The position numbers and the translations under genes were made by a program. Below, piece after piece: positions 1 through 7,970 of a stretch of DNA of 64,000 nt; within the stretch, counting starts at the first letter, position 1; every line of letters starts with the position of its first letter. The notes beneath the pieces were generated by a model. That model saw nothing but the letters and a program-made list of their open reading frames with translations. It was not told the origin of the DNA and did no database searches. Source of the DNA: an uncultured Shewanella sp. (GTDB taxonomy: Bacteria; Pseudomonadota; Gammaproteobacteria; Enterobacterales; Shewanellaceae); NCBI RefSeq assembly GCF_947491715.1, contig NZ_CANLKR010000016.1, positions 1 to 64,000 of the forward strand, in the 5' to 3' direction.

Positions 1-749
1 GACAACAACTGGGCATCGGTGAAGGTCAAGCTGCCGTCTTCTTCAATCACGTAACCGACATCTTCCACTACCGCTGCGTCATTGACATCACTCACTTCCA
101 CTGCGATAGTTTGAGAGGTTGTTTTTGAATCAAAATCATCCTCAATCGTCTGATTTAAATCATTTTCATCATCAGGAGAATCTTGTACATTAACTTCGAA
201 TGTTTCAGTTGTTGTTTTGGAGTCCACGCCATCATCAAGATCTGAATCTGAACTATTGGAAAATCCAGCATTTGACTCTGCAGTCCCTGATGAGCTAGTA
301 CCAGCAACACTAGGGTCGAGAATATTTCCATCAACTCCTAAGTCTTCCCCATGTTGAGAATCTTGGATACTTTCTCCACCAACACTTTGTGCTCCCACAC
401 TCGAAGGTTCATTTGCAGAATTGACAGCTTCTCCATTTTCAGCAATGGGACTATCCATCACATTTGATTGTGCATCAGCACCCGATTGAGTTGGAGAACC
501 ATCCCCTGATACCGCAGCCGGACTTGATTGATCGACGAAATCATCTTCAGATCCCGCTCCCGTTGCTTCGTCCTCTTGAGCAACTTGTGAATCATCAGCC
601 AAATTTGTTGCATCGACTGTCGTGGCAGCAGCAGTACTTGCAGTGTCTAATCTATTTCTGGCTTCTGAGGAAGATACATCCGCATTTTCAGTATTTTCTT
701 GTTCAACAGCGTCATTTAAGGGGTTATTTTCATTTTCATCAATGGCCAT
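1..749 (-). CDS. Giant type I-secreted repeat adhesin, N-terminal part (runs off window)
   Basis: Reading leftwards from an ATG at 749 (good GGAGG site 7 nt upstream) there is an uninterrupted frame to the window edge, about 249 codons. The product starts with a long acidic, Ser/Thr/Ala/Asp-rich low-complexity region. Near the visible end it begins repeats typical of LapA/BapA-like VCBS, cadherin or tandem-95 adhesins: two DSKTT...T...V modules, then a segment containing EEDGSLTFTDAQLL. It has no Sec signal, as expected for a type I substrate, whose signal lies at the unseen C-terminus. It diverges from a type I secretion operon, its presumed exporter. A role in surface attachment or biofilm is inferred from family and context. 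Confidence 0.8.
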   Translation of the reverse strand, partial: MAIDENENNPLNDAVEQENTENADVSSSEARNRLDTASTAAATTVDATNLADDSQVAQEDEATGAGSEDDFVDQSSPAAVSGDGSPTQSGADAQSNVMDSPIAENGEAVNSANEPSSVGAQSVGGESIQDSQHGEDLGVDGNILDPSVAGTSSSGTAESNAGFSNSSDSDLDDGVDSKTTTETFEVNVQDSPDDENDLNQTIEDDFDSKTTSQTIAVEVSDVNDAAVVEDVGYVIEEDGSLTFTDAQLL

Positions 750-1100
750 GATGTAGCCTCCATGCAAAACAAAATTTGGCTTTAAATAGGTACTCTTTGA
801 TTGCTTTAAGCAAAGCTTAGGATGCAGTGAAATACAAGGTTTTTAAAGATAAAAAGACATCAATGATAAGAGAAAAAAAGGAACTAATCTAAGATTAAAA
901 AAAAGATGACTTTAAAATTCATTAAAACTCAACCAACTATTGATATCAACAGAATAAGATCTGAACCTTTCTTCAAAAGAAAGTCGCTTGATATAATACA
1001 ACAATCAATATGATTTTTTTTATTATTAGACTACAGTATAGATAGAAAGAATTAATGAAGGATTTAAGAGTTTAAACTTTTTTGAATTCAGGGAGGATAT
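750..1100. promoter_or_regulatory. Divergent control region between adhesin and secretion operon
   Basis: This 351-bp AT-rich gap separates two divergent units. A perfect 7-bp inverted repeat, CTTTCTT (967-973) and AAGAAAG (977-983), lies just before a consensus -10 hexamer TATAAT at 992-997. The hexamer could serve the rightward operon, so the repeat would overlap the -35 position, which is poor (TTCTTC at 969-974). An operator there is inferred only. No ORF is convincing in the gap. Confidence 0.4.
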
Positions 1101-1430
1101 ATGAAACATTACCAGCAATTTTTGGACTCTTTAGACAACGACCTAGATATGGTAAATATTATACTCAGTATGTATAAAGAAGAGCATAGTGATGATATAG
1201 AAAAAATAAAATCTTATTATAATAATAAAGATTTAGACGGTTTGTTTCATGTAACGCATTCCCTTAAGGGCGTAATTTCTAATTTTTTTGAAGAAGAAAT
1301 ATGCGACTTATTGGAACAAATAGAAACCAAATCAAAAACGGGAGATACACCCGACGAAACCCTAATCCTCTCTGCCTGTGAAGAAATAAACAAACTGAAC
1401 AGTGACATCAATAGTCGAATTAATGCATAG
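1101..1430 (+). CDS. HPt-domain phosphotransfer protein
   Basis: A 109-residue protein made of a single histidine phosphotransfer domain. The phosphoacceptor motif HSLKG is present with His53 as the likely phosphorylated residue, inside a predicted four-helix bundle, and there are no membrane segments. The start has a strong GGGAGG ribosome site. It is the first gene of the secretion operon and precedes the adaptor gene by 26 nt. The degenerate hybrid kinase two genes downstream ends in an intact receiver domain, so phosphate exchange between the two is a reasonable inference. Its presence inside an adhesin secretion operon is unusual. Confidence 0.85.
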   Translation: MKHYQQFLDSLDNDLDMVNIILSMYKEEHSDDIEKIKSYYNNKDLDGLFHVTHSLKGVISNFFEEEICDLLEQIETKSKTGDTPDETLILSACEEINKLNSDINSRINA

Positions 1431-1456
1431 TCTAATACAGGGGCTGAGGCTGTAAC

Positions 1457-2794
1457 ATGAGTGATATAGAGAGGTATATCAACAAAGCATTAACACAAGA
1501 GAAAGCAATAAGTAATGAAGAAGACAATAATATAAAAATAAAAAGTGTAATGACAAGTACCCATAAGTCTCTTCTGTTTATATTTATTGCTGTTACTCTT
1601 GTCATTATACTTGCCTCACAAGCAAAAATAGATATTATCGTCTCATCGAGAGGTGAATTACTTTTAGATTCAGATATAGAAAAAGTACAACATTTAGAAG
1701 GTGGGATTTTAGAACAACTCATGGTCTCACAAGGTGATACGGTATATGAAGGTCAACCTATTGCTAAGTTGAAGTCTCTTGAAAGACATTCAACACTTGA
1801 AACGACAAATATTGAGATTATTGAACTTGAACTAGACTTACTTACTTACCAATCTCTGATTAACATGCTATCCCCTGATTTTTCAAGTTATGAAACATTC
1901 CCTAAAATAGTGAATAATTATCAAAAAAAGTGGCAGAGCGAATTCAACAAAAACACTTCTAATGAGTCACTTATCTCTCACGATATTGAACATAAAGAAA
2001 AGCTCATTCAATCAATGAAATCTAGGATCGTTAGTTCAAAAAGCCAATTAGATATCATAAAAAAACAACTTTCGATAAAGAAAACACTTTTTGATGAAGA
2101 AATGGCCTCTTACGTTGACGTGTTAGCCATGCAAATACAAGAAATGAATATGCTCAGAGAGATAGAAAATTTAGAGGAAGCAATACTAAATGAAAACTTT
2201 CAAAAACAGAGATTAACTAAACAATTAACCGATCTTATTTCTAACAGAAATGCTGAATATCAAGCAAAAGTCAATGAAAGTGCAAAACAGTTAAAAATTA
2301 AACATGCACAAAAGCCACAACATACCGATAAAGTTGACAGGCTCATAGTATATTCTCCCGTCGACGGTATTGTTGACAAAATTCACTTCAATTTCAAATC
2401 GGCCGTTATCCCTCCAGGTGAAAGTATCGCAGATATTGCTCCATTAAAAAATACATTACATGGAGAAGCGAAAATACCAAGAAAAGACATGGGATTTGTC
2501 GAAATAGGACAAGAAGTGAAATTGAAATTTGATACTTATAACTCAGCTAAATACGGTGCATTATCAGGAATTATTGCATCTATTAGCCGTTCTTCATATG
2601 AAGAAAAAGATGCCGAATTCTATTTAGCCAACATCACTCTTGAAAAGCTATACTTAGAAAAATCGGGGATCAAACATAAACTATCGCCCTACATGGAATT
2701 TACAGCAGAAATTAAAACCGGATCCAGAAAAGTCATCGATTACGCAGTAAAACCCGTAATGTCTGCGATTGAAGATACATTTGATGAAAGGTAG
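1457..2794 (+). CDS. HlyD-family type I secretion periplasmic adaptor
   Basis: A 445-residue membrane fusion protein, the usual length for HlyD/LapC adaptors. It has a cytoplasmic N-terminus, one membrane segment at about residues 38-56, a first half-lipoyl strand (VQHLEGGILEQLMVSQGDTV), a long coiled-coil region (about 130-285), then the second half-lipoyl strand (VYSPVDGIVDKI) and a beta-barrel region. It would bridge the inner-membrane ABC exporter and the TolC-like channel encoded downstream. Base composition is very AT-rich with many ATA codons, unlike the housekeeping genes further along, suggesting the operon may be acquired. Confidence 0.9.
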   Translation: MSDIERYINKALTQEKAISNEEDNNIKIKSVMTSTHKSLLFIFIAVTLVIILASQAKIDIIVSSRGELLLDSDIEKVQHLEGGILEQLMVSQGDTVYEGQPIAKLKSLERHSTLETTNIEIIELELDLLTYQSLINMLSPDFSSYETFPKIVNNYQKKWQSEFNKNTSNESLISHDIEHKEKLIQSMKSRIVSSKSQLDIIKKQLSIKKTLFDEEMASYVDVLAMQIQEMNMLREIENLEEAILNENFQKQRLTKQLTDLISNRNAEYQAKVNESAKQLKIKHAQKPQHTDKVDRLIVYSPVDGIVDKIHFNFKSAVIPPGESIADIAPLKNTLHGEAKIPRKDMGFVEIGQEVKLKFDTYNSAKYGALSGIIASISRSSYEEKDAEFYLANITLEKLYLEKSGIKHKLSPYMEFTAEIKTGSRKVIDYAVKPVMSAIEDTFDER

Positions 2795-2803
2795 GAATAG
2801 ACA

Positions 2804-5002
2804 GTGAATAATCGTTTACCCTACACATTAACGATGAGCGTACTCTCCCTCATTATCTTAATTCCCTCCATTTATTTGATATTCAATCACAATACCACTA
2901 ATGAAAAAACATTAATATTATTAGAAAGCTCTAGCACGTTGATTAATGAAACTGAATTGTTATTATTGAAATTAATAAACTGTGATAACCACCCTTGCTT
3001 AAAAAATAAAAAGCAGATTGACTCATTACATAAACAACTAAACTCATTCTTAAATACTGCATCGATTGATAAAAACTTGGTCAGCTTAGTAGGCGCAACC
3101 GAGTATTCTAAATTAACACTAATTATTAATAAATTTATTGCTACTGGAACAGAACAAAAAATAATTAAAGAGTTAACCCCCATTCTAATAGAAATGAAAA
3201 ACAGCCACCTTAATATAATTAAAAATCAAAATAAAAAAAACTCAAACAATCAACTTAGAGACAACATAATAACAGCATTATTAGTTATTATTCTAACTAT
3301 ATTATTAATCGTAGCTGTTTATATTATAGAGTCTAAAAAAAACAAACAAAACAAACAAATAAATAATAAAGAGCAAGGGATTGAAAAACTACTAAGCGTA
3401 ATTGGTGATCTTAATTCAAATTATGCAAAAAGCATACTTAACGATTTAAATTTAAGTAAAGAAGAAAGAACAATATATTCAAAATTAAAGAAACTGAATG
3501 ATAAAATTGAAGAAAGTGAACGTAACACAGATCTATCGAGACAGCTATATTCAATGATTGGTTACGAAATGAGAGGAATATCAAATACTATAAAAGGCGG
3601 AATACACTTACTCATTAAAGAAAAAGAAGAGGATGAAAAATTAACTAACTTAGCTAGAGATCTTGAAATAGCAACTGAAACCTTATCTAATTTAGCCGAA
3701 AATTATAATAAGTTATTTTCACAAGGTTTAAAACAAAAAACAGAAAATTACTCCTTTATAAAATTACTAACCGAGATTATTGTCCACATCAGCAACAAAG
3801 GCAACGAATCAGAACTCAACATTGAATGCATTATACACAATAACTTACCCAATGAACTTATGGGTAACCCAACAAAACTATTTTGGATTTTATTTCTTCA
3901 GCTTTCTAATGCCATTAGCGCTCAAAATAAAGACAATATTCTCATCGATATCAACAGCCATTCAAGCGATGATGTCTCTGGTTCAGTGATAGTTATTACA
4001 CTGATTTTTTTAACCACATTAGATATAAGTGAAAATAAAATCAACCATTTACACTGGGAGCAATCAAAAAGAGGGACTGTAAAAAATGATGAATGGACAA
4101 TATCTTTACTCGATAATATTAATACATTTAATACTGAATGGTATAAGTCAGGTCAACAACAAAAATTTTCAATAAAAATGGGCGTTACTCCTATATCATA
4201 CACAAAAGAATCACCTCTTTTAAAAAATAAATTCTTCCTTATCTGTGCAGACTCTGAGATAAGGATCAGTATCATATCAAAATTGCTTATTTCACATGGT
4301 GCAAAAGTTAAAGTCTCTCGAGAAGCTAATGAAATATTCAAATCCATATCAAAAATTTCTTTATATGATGCCATCATAATGACCGACACAGTAAAAGGCA
4401 TTCAACTTACGTCGTTTTGTAAAACATTACATGAAAGAATACCCGATGACGGTCACACTAAACTCTTACTTGCTGTGTCTTCAAATCAGGTTGTGAAAAG
4501 TGCTATTCAATATGTAAATCAAGTTTTTTATACACCATTAATTCCTGATGATTTCATTCCACAGCTTGTTAAAGCTGTCGAAGATGAAGAAAGTAATGAT
4601 GAAATAAAACATCAATTTCTTATTGTTGAAGATGATAGAATACAACAGTTTATATTAAAAAAAATTCTCCAACAAGCAGAATACGAAACAGATATTGTCA
4701 ATGGAGGATTGGAAGCTGTTAATTGGGTTAAAAATAATACAACAGATATCATTTTTATGGATTGTATTATGCCTGGTATGGGTGGCCTACAAGCAACGGA
4801 GCTGATCAGACAATATGAGAAAGAAAATAATATTCAACCAATTTCAACCATCATTGGCGCTACTGCTTTAACCAGTAAATCTGAACATCAAGCGTGTTTA
4901 GAAGCTGGAATGAATTATGTAATAAGTAAGCCTTATAATAGTGATGAAATTTTAAAATCAATTAAAAGATATATTCACATCCATAATAAAAGGGGGTCAT
5001 AG
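2804..5002 (+). CDS. Degenerate hybrid histidine kinase with intact C-terminal receiver
   Basis: A 732-residue inner-membrane protein with membrane segments at about 8-27 and 155-176 flanking a periplasmic sensor domain. The HisKA-like helix reads MIGYEMRGIS, so the position of the phosphoacceptor His is Tyr254. The ATPase-like part keeps an N-box-like SNAIS (Asn369), but no DxGxG or GxGLG box can be found. A first receiver-like domain lacks a clean acceptor aspartate. The second receiver is intact: Glu609-Asp610-Asp611, acceptor Asp653 in FMDCIMP and Lys709 in SKP. It is therefore probably a pseudokinase whose receiver takes phosphate from the operon's HPt protein or another kinase. It sits 9 nt after the adaptor gene. 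Confidence 0.8.
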   Translation: MNNRLPYTLTMSVLSLIILIPSIYLIFNHNTTNEKTLILLESSSTLINETELLLLKLINCDNHPCLKNKKQIDSLHKQLNSFLNTASIDKNLVSLVGATEYSKLTLIINKFIATGTEQKIIKELTPILIEMKNSHLNIIKNQNKKNSNNQLRDNIITALLVIILTILLIVAVYIIESKKNKQNKQINNKEQGIEKLLSVIGDLNSNYAKSILNDLNLSKEERTIYSKLKKLNDKIEESERNTDLSRQLYSMIGYEMRGISNTIKGGIHLLIKEKEEDEKLTNLARDLEIATETLSNLAENYNKLFSQGLKQKTENYSFIKLLTEIIVHISNKGNESELNIECIIHNNLPNELMGNPTKLFWILFLQLSNAISAQNKDNILIDINSHSSDDVSGSVIVITLIFLTTLDISENKINHLHWEQSKRGTVKNDEWTISLLDNINTFNTEWYKSGQQQKFSIKMGVTPISYTKESPLLKNKFFLICADSEIRISIISKLLISHGAKVKVSREANEIFKSISKISLYDAIIMTDTVKGIQLTSFCKTLHERIPDDGHTKLLLAVSSNQVVKSAIQYVNQVFYTPLIPDDFIPQLVKAVEDEESNDEIKHQFLIVEDDRIQQFILKKILQQAEYETDIVNGGLEAVNWVKNNTTDIIFMDCIMPGMGGLQATELIRQYEKENNIQPISTIIGATALTSKSEHQACLEAGMNYVISKPYNSDEILKSIKRYIHIHNKRGS

Positions 5003-6373
5003 ATGCAGATAAGGATAATATTACTAATTTCTATTATTACGTCAACGGATCTCCTAGCCGCTAGTTTAATTGATATAGTTAATATTGCAAAAGAGAATAA
5101 TTTATCTTTAAAAAGCAGTGAAAAAAGCTATCAAGCAAGTCAATATGATATTGACATTCATCGTTCTAAGTTTTTACCCAGTTTATCTTTAAGAGCCGAT
5201 AGTACTTGGAATGAAAATAAGAAATTCCAAACAACAGATCAACATATTATCAATGATTACAACTCTAATAGTTACAGTCTTTCTCTTAGCCAAAACATAT
5301 TTAATTTAACAGATATTTACACTATTGAGTCTACACAAATTGATGTGGACATTAGCGAATTACAAACGATAAAAACTGAACAGAGAATAATAAAAGAAGC
5401 CGCAGTAAAATATTTTGATTATCTAAAAAATAATTCACAAATTAAAGCAACAGAAGCTGAATTTATTTCATCTGAGTCAAGATTTATACACATGAGAAGA
5501 AATATTCAACTCGGAAATACTGCAGGTAGTGAAATATATGAAGTTATTGCACAAAAAGAAAATACAAAAAATAAATTACTCACATTAAAGAAAGAAAGAA
5601 AAGTCATTCTAAATGATTTATATAACATTACACAAGATAATAAAACCCCATCTTACGATTTAAACAAATTATCAACATTCCCTAAAATTGAAGAGCACAG
5701 AGAAATATTTTTAAAGAATACACTTTTTCAGTTAAACTTAGATATATTAATTTCAAAGAAGCAATTAAAAAAAAGTAAGCAAAAAATAAAAGAAACAGCA
5801 TCAAGTTTTTCGCCAACATTAACTGGAGATATTAGCTATAGAAAAGATAACACCAATAATCCATCTGATAATAGCCCTCCAAACTTTGGTATTAGTGAAT
5901 CAGTTGTTTATTCGATAAATTTTGATTTACCCCTATCTTCAGGAGGTCGAGATATATACAAATACCGTAAAAACAACATTGAATATGAAAAATCTCACTT
6001 AGATCTGATGCAATCAGGCGAAGATAGTATACAACAATTTTATAATTATATTGAAAACATCAATGATTACTCACGCTCACTTGAAACCTATACTATTATT
6101 ATAAAAGCCAACTATTCTTCTTATAATGGAATAAAAAAAGCTCATAAACTTGGAACTCGAACTATTACCGATCTTCTGTCTGCTGAAAGTAAATTATTCA
6201 ATAGTATTAGAGATTATGAAAATGCACGTTATAATTATATTATTGAAATAATAAACTTAAATGAGTTAATCGGATTACTAAATGATTACTTCATAAAGGA
6301 TATTATGAGTGATATGTTACCGATAACCAATGACTTATCTTCATCTCCTATCCCGCTTCATTTAATCAAGTAA
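5003..6373 (+). CDS. TolC-family outer membrane channel protein
   Basis: A 456-residue protein with an N-terminal signal peptide (cleavage after about residue 20, LLAA/S) and the two repeated helical halves of outer membrane efflux proteins. Typical features are YQASQYDIDIHRSKFLPSLSL near the first strand and the repeat NNIEYEKSHLDLMQ in the second half. It starts directly after the kinase stop codon, so translation is probably coupled. It would form the outer membrane tunnel for adhesin export together with the adaptor and ABC proteins. Length is normal for the family. Confidence 0.88.
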   Translation: MQIRIILLISIITSTDLLAASLIDIVNIAKENNLSLKSSEKSYQASQYDIDIHRSKFLPSLSLRADSTWNENKKFQTTDQHIINDYNSNSYSLSLSQNIFNLTDIYTIESTQIDVDISELQTIKTEQRIIKEAAVKYFDYLKNNSQIKATEAEFISSESRFIHMRRNIQLGNTAGSEIYEVIAQKENTKNKLLTLKKERKVILNDLYNITQDNKTPSYDLNKLSTFPKIEEHREIFLKNTLFQLNLDILISKKQLKKSKQKIKETASSFSPTLTGDISYRKDNTNNPSDNSPPNFGISESVVYSINFDLPLSSGGRDIYKYRKNNIEYEKSHLDLMQSGEDSIQQFYNYIENINDYSRSLETYTIIIKANYSSYNGIKKAHKLGTRTITDLLSAESKLFNSIRDYENARYNYIIEIINLNELIGLLNDYFIKDIMSDMLPITNDLSSSPIPLHLIK

Positions 6374-6385
6374 TGAGATAAAATA

Positions 6386-7969
6386 ATGAGCACCTTTAAA
6401 TTTAAAAGAAAAATAAGCGATTTGGATAAATTATATTTGTTCATATCAAGCATTATGACCACTTTTTTAGGGCTCGTTCTGCCTTTCTCTATACTCATTA
6501 TTTTCGATCGTATTTTACCAAATCAATCCAAAGATTCATTAATGCTACTAGGATTAATTATTTTAATCGCCATCTACTTTGACTATATATTAAAAAGGAA
6601 AGAAGAGGCTATCACTTCTCTTATAATGAAAAAATTCGACAAGGATTTAACCAGCAATGTTTTTAAAAATATTTGTAATTCTGATATCGCTACATATAGC
6701 AAGCACTCTCCTGGAGAGTATTTAGAAAGAATATCAGTCATACCTGAATTAAAAAGTTTTTTTGGTGGGGAATCTGTAAAAGCCATTATTAATACTATAA
6801 CAAGTTTCATCACAATTCTTATTATCGGACTCATTAATGTATGGTCTGGAACAATAATTATCATTTCTTCAACCATTTTAATTTTTACAGCAATCATTAT
6901 TTCAAATAAAAAAATCAACGTATTAGTAAAACGTTCAGATATTGAAGGAAGAACCAGCTCTAAGATTATTGAAATAGTCTCTAGTCCTTTAGACATAAAA
7001 AGTAGAACAATGGAATATAGAGTAGAAAGTTTAATGACCGAAATGATAAGAGAGCGTGAAGAGCATAGTGTTGCATTTGAAAAACTAGACTCTATTCTAA
7101 ACTTAATCTTAACTTTTATACAGCAACTATCCATAGCCACTGTTGTTGTCATGTTAGCGCTTTCTGTCATAGCACAAGAGATCGGTCAAGGTGTGATGGC
7201 TGCTGTGATATTACTAACCAATCGTTATTTCTCTCCTTATCAACAAGTCATGCAAACCTTAAGCCGATGGAAAGTCAACCAACTTAATGAGCAAAGAATG
7301 AATACGCTTTTTCAATTAAATCACAATATTGATAGTGACATTAAGGATTTTTCTATTAATACAATATTGTGTGAAATTAATAATAATGAGGAGATCTGTT
7401 TTAAGAAAGGTCAAGTTTATGTTGTAAATGGTAAAGCCAACGCAGGAAAGTCTTATTTGAGCCGTTGTCTTACCATGGAAGAAAAAAGTACATCTATTAA
7501 TATCATTATTGGTGAGCACTCATTAGGTGAAATAGATTATAATACATGGAAACAACATGCTTTGAAAATTGATAATAATAGCGCTCTTATAGAAGGTAAT
7601 ATCATTGATAACTTAACCTGTTTTAGAAGTTATTTAAATGAAACTGCATTTACCCTCTGTGAAAATTTAAATATAAAAAATGAAATCAATGCACTAAAAA
7701 GTGGTTTTTACACTCAAATATCAAGCAACCAACAGCCTCCTTTTTCTAGAAAAGTTAATTACTGTCTATTAATAGTAAGAGCAATATTAAGTAATAAATC
7801 AGTTATCATATTAGATGATATCGATACGATATATGATGAACATTTTGAAAAAGTGTTAACATCAACATCCCTTTCAAAAAAAGATAATATAATATTTATT
7901 TTTATAAGCAATAAGATTAAAAATAAAGATAATAACATTCGCTATTTAAATATCAAAAAAGGTTATTAA
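6386..7969 (+). CDS. Type I secretion ABC transporter, degenerate ATPase
   Basis: A 527-residue ABC exporter half-molecule with an N-terminal membrane domain (about residues 15-290) and a C-terminal nucleotide-binding domain. Walker A is GKANAGKS (349-356). Walker B ends ILDD (Leu476-Asp477-Asp478), so the catalytic glutamate is replaced by aspartate. The LSGGQ signature is not recognisable; the corresponding region reads PPFSRK. It lacks the C39-like N-terminal domain. With the next gene it resembles the paired ATPases of RtxB/RtxE-type systems, where two different ABC proteins form a heterodimer. Catalytic weakness in this subunit is inferred from the motifs. Confidence 0.82.
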   Translation: MSTFKFKRKISDLDKLYLFISSIMTTFLGLVLPFSILIIFDRILPNQSKDSLMLLGLIILIAIYFDYILKRKEEAITSLIMKKFDKDLTSNVFKNICNSDIATYSKHSPGEYLERISVIPELKSFFGGESVKAIINTITSFITILIIGLINVWSGTIIIISSTILIFTAIIISNKKINVLVKRSDIEGRTSSKIIEIVSSPLDIKSRTMEYRVESLMTEMIREREEHSVAFEKLDSILNLILTFIQQLSIATVVVMLALSVIAQEIGQGVMAAVILLTNRYFSPYQQVMQTLSRWKVNQLNEQRMNTLFQLNHNIDSDIKDFSINTILCEINNNEEICFKKGQVYVVNGKANAGKSYLSRCLTMEEKSTSINIIIGEHSLGEIDYNTWKQHALKIDNNSALIEGNIIDNLTCFRSYLNETAFTLCENLNIKNEINALKSGFYTQISSNQQPPFSRKVNYCLLIVRAILSNKSVIILDDIDTIYDEHFEKVLTSTSLSKKDNIIFIFISNKIKNKDNNIRYLNIKKGY

Positions 7970-7970
7970 A

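Noticed and set aside
464..751. Plus-strand ORF of 95 codons
   Set aside because: It is antisense to the low-complexity start of the adhesin, has no ribosome site and a His/Leu/Gln-rich composition typical of a shadow frame.
6583..7170. 195-codon minus-strand ORF inside the first ABC gene
   Set aside because: Shadow frame; the plus strand has clear ABC motifs and operon context.
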